In this document: positions 37,642 through 48,980 of the stretch, one piece after another
Position numbering within the stretch: the stretch's first letter is position 1
Layout of the letters: the number at the start of each line of letters is the position of its first letter
The notes under the pieces: generated by a model
Told to the model about the DNA's origin: nothing
The model's database searches: none
Seen by the model: only the letters and a program-made list of their open reading frames with translations
NCBI GenBank assembly: GCA_025266875.1
Contig: JALLLT010000036.1
Coordinates: 310,001 to 374,000, forward strand
DNA from: Fennellomyces sp. T-0311
Taxonomy: Eukaryota > Mucoromycota > Mucoromycetes > Mucorales > Lichtheimiaceae
DNA: 64,000 nt
Direction of reading: 5' to 3'
Position numbers and translations under genes: made by a program

Positions 37642-38150
37642 ATGATTTCGCTACAGAATCCGCAAAGTGCTTTTAATCAATTCAAATCAGCAATCAAAGA
37701 TCGTGGCTACATTCGCGCAACCGAATTTGCAACCGCTAATATCAACGAGATTCAGCGACTGCAACTGATAACAGCGCTCGATCACCATGCGGACATGCTT
37801 ATTATGCAAAGCAAGTTCAATGACGCAGTTAAGGATGCCTGGAGTATGATAATATACGAGCCAAAGAAAGCCAAAAGATGATGCGATGCAAGCAAGCAGT
37901 CGGATGCAATCGACGCGTCCGATACTGGACTGAATAAAATTTCGCCGTGGTTCGCTTGAAGCAGACTGAGATAGAGCAGAACGACAAGAATGTCGACTTT
38001 ATCTGTAAACTTCCTTGTGATCTGGTCAAATTATTGTTTGCAATCTCCCCATCATGTCCAGTCCAGGTGCTGAAATGTCTCCAAAGCTTGGCGCGAAAAG
38101 TTACTCCATTGTCCCACCATTTGGACCACCCTGGCATTTGGCGGTAATAA
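37642..38150 (+). pseudogene. F-box/TPR gene fragment, broken copy of the local family
   Basis: The first 79 codons (FNQFKSAIKDRGYIRATEFA, then ITALDHHADMLIMQSKFNDA) align with the N-terminal TPR region of the intact genes at 45646 and 50192. After a stop at 37879 the F-box core resumes in another frame (VDFICKLPCDLVKLLF). No LRR part follows. The copy is 3'-truncated, and the transposon unit begins about 430 bases further on. Confidence 0.75.
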
Positions 38151-38584
38151 TGTCCAGCCATCTATTGACAACATCCTACTGCACATTACTGTACCCCCTT
38201 TGCCAAGGCGCTGGTGATGGACATCAGTCGTATACAAGCTTGCTCCAAATATTTCCGACTACCTTCATCGGAAGGTAAAGTGAGAAGCCGTTTATGGGAT
38301 TTTCGCAGTGTTGCTTGATAGAATGGGTATCCGTTGTTTAGACTCGCCATGCGATGCCAGCAGCCGTTCGCTGCTGTGACAGCCTTCTTCAATCTAATGA
38401 AATATATTACATTATCGTTGAAAGTATTCTCGATATCCCCAATATCCCCTTGCAATTCAACCGCGACATACGCTTTGGTAGATTCGTGTAACATAGCACA
38501 AGCGTAAACTGTATCACGATCAAAACAGATTTTGACATCACTCGATTGGTTGATAAAGAAAGCTTTATTGAAAAAAAAAAGTTA
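38151..38584. other. Spacer between the broken F-box copy and the transposon unit
   Basis: Holds only a 102-codon minus-strand frame (38186-38494, with SLNNGYPFYQATLRKS) of unknown worth. It has no splice partners and no recognised motif. Confidence 0.35.
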
Positions 38585-40014
38585 CTAGCGACCGTGTTGC
38601 TGCTGCGCATCATCTGACGGAAGTGAACGCTTTCGCCGGTTTTCCCGACGAATCGGTCGTTCCGCCAAGCTCTGCGCCTCGGTTATGCCTCCAGGCGTGA
38701 AAGCTCTGGAGGCAGGTAACATACGGCTGGTGGCATTGGCCGTGAAGGACGCATGCCGGCTGTCTTGCATGAAGACTGGTTGCTGCTGTTGCTGGGGTGA
38801 TTGTTGGGGTGGCTGCTGGGATGGTTGCTGGGGCGCTGCACCAAAGGATACAGAGGCTTCCCCTTCTACGTCGTCGTCGCTACTGACACGTACCAATTCA
38901 GAATATTAATATCACCCAAGAATCAGAAAGAAAATACAGTCATACCTGCTCTCACCACTTGCTGATGCTCGTGGATGGTCAAACAACGAGGACGAAGAAG
39001 AAGAAACGCGCTGAATGTCAGTGCTAGAGTTTTATAATAACACGTTAGATCGAATCAAACATATAAATAATAGATAAAAAATGTTTACCTGCCATGAGCA
39101 ACGATGGATCCCGAAGGGCTAAAAAAATCGGTTAGTATTAAGTATGTAAAAACCAATATTATACTTATCTTACTCGTCGGACGCCATGGACATCATGGAG
39201 GACTGGGGTTGCATGATCCTCGGTGCCGAAGTTATCGGCATAGTGGAGGAGGGCGCGGCCACGGAGGAAGTGCTCGTCCGCACGGCGTTGGCACTGGCGG
39301 CAGCACTGGCGTTCTTCTGTGCAGTGGCACTGGTAATTTCTTTATTAGTTACCTCATATATTACAAACGTATTATGAGTACATCATGATCATTGAGACGT
39401 TACCTCTTCTTTGACAAATATGTCCATTTAATAGCGAACGCCCCTTTTGCCACCCAGTTCCTTTCGCAGTTACGCATTGGAACACCATAAGCTTGCTCCA
39501 TGAATCTGCTCAGGTTTTCCTCTACTGTCAACCTTTGCTCCTTATCGCATTCCTTGATGCCCCCAATGGGGGCATATTTGGCATGGAGCAATTCAACCCC
39601 AAAGCTCCCAGCCTTCTCAATCATCCCGGCGTAAAGTGACTCCGTGATTCGTTCGGTGTATCCACAGACGCTGGTCAGGAAGCTCTTGATGTCCTGGGGT
39701 TTGACGCTCTTCTTGGAGTTGCCATCAGGCTTCACAGGAGCAACAATTACGCGATCTTGCAGATCGATTGGCTCATAGCCCTTCACCCTCTCAATCCTGG
39801 AAGGAAGTTCCGGAAGAACAATCGGAGCTGTCATAGCTTGTTTCCGGGTCAAGGCAGTAATTTGCTCTTGGACCTGGCTCATTTGTGCGACCGATTCAGA
39901 GACGGTGGTTTGCAAATCGTTAACCTGCCTCTGGAGAATCCCAATCTGATAAAGGACTTGGGCCAACATTTGCTGCGTGTTGTCAGTGGAGTTCATGGCG
40001 TTAGCAGAGCTCAT
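38585..40014 (-). CDS. Coiled-coil protein with Q-rich tail, companion of the Tnp2-like transposase
   Basis: Five exons (40014-39404, 39329-39174, 39118-39089, 39023-38946, 38882-38585) total 1173 nt, an intact 390-residue protein. Residues 10-70 form a coiled coil (QVLYQIGILQRQVNDLQTTV, then SQVQEQITALTRKQ). A compact region follows (VKPQDIKSFLTSVCGYTERI, AYGVPMRNCERNWVAKGAFA, IKWTYLSKK) whose Cys and Trp residues look conserved-domain-like. The C-terminal half is disordered, Ser/Ala-rich, then Gln/Pro-rich (QQPSQQPPQQSPQQQQQP), ending with a basic RRENRRKRS that could be a nuclear signal. It starts 143 bases from the oppositely oriented transposase gene. I do not recognise the domain; a DNA-binding or assembly role within the element is inference. 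An in-frame ATG at 40068 is possible. Confidence 0.7.
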
Positions 40015-40157
40015 AGGAAAGATTACAATGGAAGAAAAAAGAAGGCTGCTTACCTTACGCCACGTCACCTAGTGATACAAAGACGGAGATTGTAGCAAAA
40101 TGTCACCTTCGTCATTAATTCACGAACCTCTCTTTCTATATATCTTCCTCGCGAAAA
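40015..40157. promoter_or_regulatory. Shared divergent promoter of the Tnp2-like unit
   Basis: Only 143 bases separate the two outward-reading start codons, so both genes must be driven from this segment. It is AT-rich, with TTTCTATATATCTTCC just before the plus-strand ATG. Confidence 0.5.
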
Positions 40158-43100
40158 TGACCAACCCGAAATATATCAACTGTCAGTACTGTGGACTACC
40201 TGCGACAAAGTCTACTTATAATAAACATATTGAAGATTGTCGTAAGAGTCTAATAATATATAAAAGACATTATTTGTCACCATGTAACGTGCTTGTCCAT
40301 GTACTGATTGGTAATGTATCCTCTGATAATAGCTACACGCAAATACCTCGAAAGTCAGGGCAATGATGCCAGTGAAATGCCTACGTACAGTACTGTGCCT
40401 GGTATGGGCGAGGACATTATCATGGAAAATAGTGATTCCTGTGCTGCAGCCACCGATGACCACTGCTACACGAAGAACCATGGTGAGCAACTTTCTTCTT
40501 CCGTACTTGACGATGGCTTCGAACAATATGATTACAGAGCCAGCTACTATCGCGAAGTTGCCGCAAATCGTCATGACGAAGACATCGGCGAGACTGGGGC
40601 GAATCGTCATGATGAAGATACCGACGGGACTGCGCGCAGTATTCATCATGTCGATGCTGCAAACGCCAACAGCACTGGGAGAATAAATGACGACGACGGT
40701 GACGAGGATGCCGAGAATGTTATTGACGATGACAGCACCCCGCATAGGAGCGTTGTTGATGACAATCCTCTCCGGTAAACTTTTAAAGAGTACCCTCACA
40801 TCGGTCGCGGTGCTCGTATGCGAAAAAGCTGCGAGCTGTGTTGCCTGGTTCAGGAACGGAACATCACGTGATACACCTACCATGCGCCAATTAAGATATT
40901 CAATGGCTGGATGAAAGATGATGAGCTGAGTATGTACACACTATAGTATAATACTTAAAGCAAAATATACTTACGAAAAAAACCTTTCATGCAGGTGCAG
41001 ATCGCCAGCCATTATATAGTCCTTTCGTCACAGAGAGCCAAATGGTAGCAAGTTACGGCGTTCAACCAAAGATTTACCGCATTTGCCCTAAAGAGTGTCG
41101 CCTTTTCCCCGCCGTTTCCTTGGATGGTTGTGATTGCAATGAACCGCAATTCAAGCCAGGCACGAACACACCAATCCGAACCATGTCATACTTCCCCCTC
41201 GCCAAGCAGCTTAGCGCTTTTGTGGCTGATAGCAACTTTCGGGCATCGGTGCATGAGCGATTCGCTGACCAGCAAATACCGTCGGATCCAGCATTAACTA
41301 CCAACCCCAGTGCCGCGCGCAACAGCAGTGGTCAGTCCAAGACCATTGAGGACATCACAGACGGCACCGCCTACAAAACGCTTCGCCCAACTCATTTTAC
41401 ACGAGACACTGATCTTTGCTTGGGCCTGTTCATGGATGGTTTCACGCCATTTAAAGGAAAGCAAGTTGGCTTGACTATAGTGAACATTATAATTTTGAGT
41501 CTTCCAGCAACGGAAAGGTATTACTTACATGTTTTCAAATCTTATGTCGTTGTTACTCACATTCTGGATACTGCCAGATACAAAATTAAAAACATGATCC
41601 AAGTCGCAATCTTGCCCACAGCTCACGCAAAAGACATATACAGTTACCTAAGTCCATTGTTTGAGGAGCTTCGCGTTCTGCAGACGTCTGGCGCAATCAC
41701 AAAAGTCTATGGCCTTCAAGAAGACGCTAACAGTAACCCCCCCAGCTCGTACGCCAGCACGTTTTCAAATTTAAAGCACACTTACTTCTGGTATTTGGAG
41801 ATATTGTTGGGGTACAAGAACTTATACACCATACTGGCTACAACAGTGAATATGGATGCCGTATGTGTATAATTCGCACAGATCCCGCAATGAGCCCCAA
41901 CGGTGGTCGTCGTGACCGCTATTACAAAGGCAATATAACTATGTCACTAAGTCGTCCAGCCGAACACTTCCAACAAGGCAACGATGTAAGTGATTATCAG
42001 GTTAATTACGAGATACTTTCATCATTGTACTTACACTAATTCCTTACAGGCCATATGTATCAAGGGAGCAACATAGTTTGCCACTCTGTTATCTTTCCAT
42101 GGCTATCCATTCTTTGGCTTGGACGAGCTACATATGATTGGCATGTATTGCTCAAAGAAGCTGTGGCTGATTATATCCGGCACCTTCAATGTCGACACAA
42201 ACACACTGCTCCTACCACGACGGCGATGCAAGGCTATGGGCGAAGCCATAACAGCTTCCGGTCCAACCATTCCCTCTGCTGTCTTTGAGTGTGACTTTAG
42301 AGGTGCGTGTAAAGATGCCAGCTTTCATGATGTTACAGTCCATATATAATATGTATTACAGATTTAGATCGAAAGCCCAAGATGATGCGGTCCGTCGACT
42401 GGATCGTATTTCTCCTGTATGTCGTCCCCATTTTGGTGTTTGAGCAGCTAGTGGAAGAGTACGGATTAGACGCACCGCAAGTACATGCGTTGATGTCACT
42501 TGTAACGGCATGTTCGTTGGCCCTATTATGGACGGTTTCCGATGGATACTTGGTAAAGATCCGAACGTGAGTTACTATTTCGCGTCAACTAAATTAATCA
42601 TCACGCATAATAATGAGCGCCACCTTTTCTTAGAAATATACAAATCTGGCATATGTATATGCGTAATCGACAATTGATGGAGCCAAGTATGTATACCGTG
42701 AACTTCCATTACCTGAGGCATATGAGCACCGTCATTGAGATGCTTGGACCGCTACGGGCATACAGCACGCGATCAACAGAACGCGCAATTAGTATGCTAT
42801 AATAGATATAATTATTTGATATAGTACAGTCTTACTTACGTAAAACTTACTTTTCACAGGATACTTCAAGAAGCACATCAAGTCTCATGTCTACCCAGCA
42901 TCAAACGCAGGAAACGTTCTCAAGCGGCAAATCGCCATGCGTACCTTTGAGCGACGCTTTGTCGAAAACAACTCCGATGGTAATGATGCGGTGCCAGACG
43001 AAAGCTACCTTCCGTTTGATTTCCGCGACGCCCTACGCAACAGCATCATTATGCAGCTCCGGGATTGGGCAACAGAGAAAGACAGTATGCTTGAGAGAGA

Positions 43101-43526
43101 TTATCCCTTACGTGAAAAACTCCGGGCATACTGGCACAATCAGTTCCCCGACGATCGCGCACGAAATGCTGTATTGGATAAAGACGTACATATTGTCAAG
43201 CGTGTGCTCATCGGAAAGCGCGTATACAGCTGCCTTGCGTTTCCCAGCAAGGCTAAGAAACCTGATACTCCCGTGAGACTCCAGTTGCCAGTAGGTAGCA
43301 TAACCTCCAACACCACGGCAACATACTTCGGTGAGCCACTTCTTTTTTTCGCACATTCGTTTGACGGTAAGGAGAGTTTGTAGGGATAACTGAGAATGCT
43401 TTCTCATTTGGTTTATTAGATGATCTACGTTTACTGTGCCTGGTACGCCTTTACGGCAATGTAACAAAAACGCATTACCTTCATCAAAACCGAACAAAGA
43501 ACGGTGTCCCTTATACTAAAAAATGA
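40158..43526 (+). CDS. Tnp2-like (EnSpm/CACTA superfamily) transposase
   Basis: Multi-exon plus-strand gene. The first exon has a small Cys/His cluster (INCQYCGLPATKSTYNKHIEDC). A linker rich in Asp/Asn follows. The catalytic region reads LCLGLFMDGFTPFKGKQVGL, ILSLPATER, then after an intron IQVAILPTAHAKDIYSYLSP with LFEELRVLQTSG, GVQELIHHTGYNSEYGCRMC, FHGYPFFGLDELHMIGM and SVDWIVFLLYVVPIL. The final part is LGPLRAYSTRSTERAI with KKHIKSHVYPASNAGNVL and a C-terminal module ending at 43526. These blocks in this order are the Tnp2-type transposase of fungi. An apparent TAG at 42074 disappears if the intron ends there (ACATAG|TTTGCC, in phase). The stretch 40786-41041 could not be resolved and may hold a stop. 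No CACTA-type ends were found. Confidence 0.65.
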
Positions 43527-44354
43527 AAATTACGAAAAGATGGTAAATAATTTTTTAGAAACAAATATTAATAGAATTGGAAGCTTTATTCTTCCTTTTT
43601 TATTAAAATGCTCAAAGAGCAATCATTCGAAATTTAGAGGGAATATATAACTTCATGTACTATTTTATGAAGGATAAAGCAAATTCAGGGCGTTCAAAAT
43701 AACAAATTTCGAATAGCTTGCTCGAAAGCAATCTTTAAATTCGAAATAGTAGATGTTGTGATTTATTCCCTCGTTCGTACCCGGCACTCGTAAATTCATT
43801 CGAAATCTGAAGAGAGGGAATAAATATAGATGAAAAATGCTCAGCCACCTCACGTACACCAAGAAAAGCTCACGGCACGGACAAGATAACTGTCAGGTCC
43901 TTGCAGAACATACAAGGCTACGCAGGAATGTTGAAATCTGCAGTTCACGATGGGCGTTACTATATAGTGTATCTGAATATGATTTGTGGAAACGCTATAA
44001 CGCTCGGCAAAGTAGGTCAAGTGAATTAATATATATAAAGAACAACGGTGATGAACAACTGTTGTAACACTTCTGGGAGTATTGGAGATATTGTATCGTT
44101 TTTATATTAGCTTCTTTCTCGAGGTCATATATTTGGTAGTTTGTGTGCTCAAGGAAGGGGATATTAGGGATATTTTCAACGATAATGTATAAAGACACAT
44201 TGACTACGCTGTGCATTGACTTTTGTGATCACGAAAGCCAAGGTATGCCAGTGACTGTAGCGCATGTATTTTCAACATGCCGCTCATTGAGGAAGTAGGA
44301 ATATTGTAACAATTCAATATAGTCGGACATCCTTGGGGATGCGCCGGTCGCCTC
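43527..44354. other. Spacer after the transposon unit
   Basis: No gene. A direct repeat of TCATTCGAAAT followed by a GAGGGAATA motif occurs at about 43624 and 43796. Confidence 0.4.
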
Positions 44355-45210
44355 GGAACATCAAGATCTCGTTGACTTGGATCTGTCTAGCGACTGAAAT
44401 TGACGGAGAACGTATCGAACCTTTGCTGTAACGGTGTCCTCAGATTCGACGCTGGTCCCTGACCAGTGCTCACCATTTGTAATGGGCTTCATCCAGCGGC
44501 ACTGCTATAACCTTGAAATATTGAGCTACAATACTGACGGACTTTTCCAAGACAGCTTGGATACAGAAGCCCCACGCTATTCTTCAGGAGCCGAAGAGAA
44601 AAAAGCCGATGCTATCCCGATTGATACGCTCGTGAATTTGCCTCTGGTGAAGGAACTCGTGTTTAGACCTACCAAAATGGAGACAAAAGTTAACACTAGC
44701 ATGGTACGACTATTTGAACACTATTCAGCAATATCTCGTCTTTCAAAAATTAAAAAACTTGTTCTTCACGACCCTCCATCCGTTACTGACAAAATGCTTG
44801 CAGCGTTGGCTTAAGTATCAACTATCAAGACAATAGTATTGCACGAACTGGATACTGCCACTTGCAATGGCTTGAATCTGGTTCCGTTAAGCTCAGCTCG
44901 TTCGACACCATGGAGGATTCCCATCTCAATTTACTCTCCAAAATCAGAAATCTTGAGGATCTCGCTCTGGATCATCTTTCATATATTTCAGATTTCGGTA
45001 TCATGAATATGGTCAGCCTGCCGAAGCGATTTAGTTCTTTGGCAATCCGGGTCTTAGCGTGAACTTTGCAAATACACAAATCCAAGTCGAATAGGAATAT
45101 GATCCCAACGATCTGAATTTTGAGCTTGAAGATTATGAACATGAAGACTATTGGGAGTCCACATATGCTTCGAACGAGGAGGAATCAGACGAGGATCTGG
45201 AAGATGAATA
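44355..45210 (+). pseudogene. LRR half of an F-box/TPR/LRR gene, 5'-truncated and frameshifted
   Basis: Matches the LRR region of the intact neighbours in order: EHQDLVDLDLSS, IEPLL then CYNLEILSYNTDG, LVNLPLVKELVF, MVRLFEHYSAISRL, LVLHDPPSVTDKMLAALA, then LSYISDFGIMNMV. Stops at about 44429 and 44812 and several frame changes break it. A downstream acidic tail (NEEESDEDLEDE) ends at 45210, a feature not seen in the other copies. The TPR and F-box parts are missing. Confidence 0.75.
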
Positions 45211-45645
45211 ACTGTACAGTATATATAACTACAGATGTATTTAATGTTTGTATTGGCATTGGTTTGGTAAGCAAGTATATATAGTGGTGCCGCTACTCGT
45301 GTATGTATATACCTGATGGTTTATCTTGCTATTTATGTAACTAAAAAAAGCAAGTAACCATAAACACTGATGTTTGGAGAGGAGACGCGGAAAGAACAGT
45401 ACGATCAGTACATCATACTTTGGTTCCATAAGAAAATAAAGACACGTAGGCAGCAAATATAAGTGGTCAGATATAATGAATTATCTTATTGAAAGGACCG
45501 GGGACAAGGCTATACCACGATTACCTTGTGTGATCAATATTCATGAAGTGGTATGGATTATCTGACGTGACATCAGGAATTCACTGGAACCGGGAAAAGG
45601 GGGGTGGAGAAAAATTCATCCTTTCGTTTCTACATACTCAGTTTC
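45211..45645. other. Intergenic spacer and promoter of the first intact F-box gene
   Basis: No gene recognised. The ATG at 45646 is preceded by a pyrimidine-rich leader. Confidence 0.45.
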
Positions 45646-47722
45646 ATGTCGGCTACCATATACGCCCCTCTTCCAGACACTGTCTTCACCGCAGGACCAG
45701 CAGTCAGCTCATTCAACACTGTCAAATACTCAGTTGAACATAAGAATTATGCCCGTGCAATCAAGATCGCATCTGAAACCATTGATCGCATTCAAAAATC
45801 ACTAATGATCACGGTTTTTGATCACCGCGCGTATTCTTATGGAATGCAAGGTCAATTCCAACTGGCCATCAATGATGCTGAAAAAATTATCGCGCGCGCA
45901 CCAGACTTGGCTGTAGGGTACCTGCGTTTAGGCAGCGTTTACGTTATGCAAGGACGACAGCGGAGTGCCATCCGCACGTTCGAGTGCGGTTTACAAAACG
46001 TTTCAGAAACGAGCTCTGGGTACAAACAGCTAGTCCGCTGCAAAGAATCAGCATTAAGGAGCAGCGAAAGTCGCGTAGATTTTGTTGCCAGGCTCCCAAC
46101 CGAGATTGTTCACGATGTTGTCATGCTGCTACCCCGCGACAACAAGGTATCGTGTCTGAACGTGTCCAGGATATGGCGCAAGACGCTCTTGGAATGCAAA
46201 GATCTATGGAGAGATTTGGTGAGTGCGGATGGTCAAACCGACTACCAAATCACCAGTGTCTTGCCGAATATTGCCACGCATATCGAAAATCTCGATCTAT
46301 GTACCAGCAATAACCATATCTGGATCAGATACCTGCGATGCATGAGAAGCGGCGCCATGAATAACATAAAGGCCTTTCGATTGGGAGGTTAGTATCTGCG
46401 TGACATGGGATAATGCGGAAGCTCACCTATCCTTTTGTGTAGCAACAACCGCCAAACTCATTCAACCGGCCATGATTATGGCGGTAACCACCGCTTTTTG
46501 TAATATCAGTGCCATGTTGACGAAACTCGAGCTGGACCTTAGTGAATCCGCATCAGGTGTCGTGATATCCCTCTTGGACCTCCTCCACATTTTCGTGAAC
46601 TTAAAAACCTTGGATTATACCGTGGATTGCGCATTACCATGCGTTGTTGGAGAGCCAGAACTGCTGGACGGAACACATGGACTTGTTGACTTGACATTAA
46701 AGAGCCCGTTGATCAACGGCGCCAACCTGCAACCAGTATTGCAGCAGTGCCCTCAACTGCGACGACTCGTTTTGACCGGCTGCACCTCGACAATCTGGAA
46801 TGTGGTAAGCGAGTTCTGTCCACAACTGGAGATTATTGGCTGCAATCCAAAGTTCCCGGTGGTCCCATTGGATCATACCCAAAAGACAGCTCCGGGGTTA
46901 CGCCATATTTGGGCGCTGGCGCCAAAGGGAGCAACTCGCCTGCCCGCTGGAGATTGCCTTGCATTAGTCCAGAGATATATGAAGACAATCGAAACAGCCC
47001 ACTTGCACCTGTCTTCTGCCGATATACCCAATCTAGGATCCATGTTTGGTGACTTGAAGTTGGACAAGTTGCGAAGGTTGATTTATTGTGGAGAACCATC
47101 CAGTGATATTGAGCCGCTCCTTTTGCGATCCATACAGGGCTGCACCGCATTATCCAATTTTTGTGTAGCCGCACCATCCAATGTAGAATTGGTAGTCAGC
47201 ACATTGCTTGCATTGCCACCACTCAAAAGCCTCGGAATAGCCTATACAGTAGCTACGGACGGTCATACCAGTTTGAAACAACTATTCGACCACTATGCAA
47301 CGATCTCGCGGCGCAGTGCAAGCCTTGAATCAATCATGCTTCGATGGTGCTCGAGCACGACGGATGAGGTTTTGTCAGCCTTGGCGGGCATCAAGTCACT
47401 GCAAGCGATCAAGTTCATGGGGTTATCGAGGGTCACACCACAAGGTCTGCAGGGGTTCTTTCGGGTGCAAAGCAACAATATAACAACGGTTACACTCGTG
47501 GGAATGCCATCCATCACCGATATACATCTTATCGCCCTCGGTAACATGAAGCAGCTGGAGGTCGTCAATCTAGAAGAGCTGGAGTACATTACGGATGATG
47601 GCATTGTGAACATGATGGATAGGACATCCACGATACATAGTTTATCGGTTGTTGAATGCAGTTTGGTAACTGAGAGTGCTATTCAGTATGCCAGAAGGGT
47701 ATTACAGAATGTCACTATATGA
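45646..47722 (+). CDS. F-box protein with N-terminal TPRs and C-terminal leucine-rich repeats
   Basis: Two exons (45646-46387, 46443-47722) total 2022 nt, a 673-residue protein. TPR-like helices cover about residues 20-130 (HRAYSYGMQGQFQLAINDAE, LAVGYLRLGSVYVMQGR). The F-box follows at about 145-195 (VDFVARLPTEIVHDVVMLLP, CLNVSRIWRKTLLECKDLW). LRRs of the AMN1/SCF substrate-receptor type fill the rest (CPQLRRLVLTGC, LDLLHIFVNLKTLDY, LEVVNLEELEYITDDGIVNM). It should be the substrate receptor of an SCF ubiquitin ligase, binding Skp1 through the F-box; targets are unknown. I chose the MSATIY start since the intact neighbour begins at the same place. The single 55-nt intron is at the same site as in the gene at 50192. 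Confidence 0.9.
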
Positions 47723-48244
47723 AACCGTTAGTTATCTGATAAAGTGCATATACTCTTAAATCTGATTTAGCTGCATATAGTCTATACTCGGACTGATTTA
47801 AGTAACTATATATTGGCGTAGATATAAAGGTCAACAGAATATAAACTTTTGTCTGCACAGGAATTAGAAGCATATTGCCCAAGTTATATGGCTGTTTTAA
47901 CCTATGGCGGACATAGCATAGTTGCATAAAACAGCTTACCATATTTGTACTGCATTTAAAAATGCTGCTCCTGAATTATTTCATTGTCTTTATCTCTTTC
48001 CCTGCCAATGACCGTTGGTCCATTGCCACATTTAATATTTCACCTGTTCAAACCTCGTTTTCTACCGTCCGAAAAGCAATTAACAATCACAATTACGATG
48101 AAACAATCAAGTTTGCGACAAGCATGTTAAATCACACTAGCAAAAACCCAACTCTAAACCCGAAACCTTGCACTCGCAATGCTCGTGCTTAATTCTATTA
48201 CCCACCCGCCACGCCCACCTGCCACGCCCACCCACCATGCCCAC

Positions 48245-48455
48245 CCATCACCACACCACACCACACCCATCCACACCACACCCATCCACACCACACGCAT
48301 CTATACCACACCCATTTACACCACACCTATCCATACCACACCTATCCACACCACACCTATCCACACCACACCTATCCACACCACACCTATCCACACCACA
48401 CCTATCCACACCACACCTATCCACACCACACCTATCCACACCACACCCATCCACC
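48245..48455 (+). repeat. 15-bp minisatellite
   Basis: About 13-14 head-to-tail copies of CACACCACACCTATC. The central copies are identical and the flanking ones diverge, as expected of slippage. The frames it opens (Thr/Pro/His-rich one way, Gly/Val/Asp-rich the other) are by-products, not genes. Confidence 0.9.
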
Positions 48456-48465
48456 CATCCCACTC

Positions 48466-48520
48466 GCTCACCCTAAACCCTATGACACCCTAAATGCTAT
48501 AGTCACCCTAAACCTTATGA
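48466..48520 (+). repeat. Telomere-like interstitial repeat, left block
   Basis: CCCTAA occurs at 48471, 48488 and 48506 within a degenerate ACCCTAAACCCT context, directly after the minisatellite. Confidence 0.65.
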
Positions 48521-48950
48521 GATAAATATCCAGTAAAAAGAGGAGTATAAACAAAAAAAAGGAAATAATAAAGTGCGTATTAGAATATATGAAAGTGAAA
48601 AAAGAAAGTCAAGATATATAGTAAATCGGCAGTCCAGAAAGAGAATGAAGAAGTAAATTAAAAAATGACTTTTACAAAAGACAACGTTTCGCATGTAATG
48701 GCCAGGTCGATTTTCTATTTGGGAATTCTCTGGATCAACCATAATGCATATAGCAGATGGTGTTCATACTTGTAACATTGCTACATATAGCAATCTATGT
48801 GCGAATGGTGGATCAGGCAAATAGAAACCAACGTTGTCAAGTGTCTCAGGAACAAAAACTGACAACAACATCGTAAACATTATCCGGATGTATATATGTA
48901 TTGTAAACGGAATTTTTTCCTTTTTAGTGAGTTACTGAAGAAAGTTACGC

Positions 48951-48980
48951 GGACCCTAAACCCTAGCCCGAAACCCTAAG
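48951..48980 (+). repeat. Telomere-like interstitial repeat, right block
   Basis: CCCTAA at 48954 and 48974 with CCCTAG between them, in the same orientation as the left block. It ends a few bases before the pseudogene resumes. Confidence 0.65.

Noticed and set aside
40212..40883. 223-codon hydrophobic-looking minus-strand frame
   Set aside because: It is antisense to the Asp/Asn-rich linker exon of the transposase; GAC/GAT codons read backwards give Val/Ile.
42070..42080. In-frame TAG in the Tnp2-like transposase, read at first as a disabling mutation
   Set aside because: If the intron ends at this TAG (ACATAG|TTTGCC) the frame continues correctly into the conserved GLDELH block, so the stop is probably intronic.
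48168..48493. Three long open frames, two plus-strand Thr/Pro/His-rich and one minus-strand Gly/Val/Asp-rich
   Set aside because: They are all produced by the 15-bp minisatellite, whose unit length is a multiple of three; no gene signals surround them.
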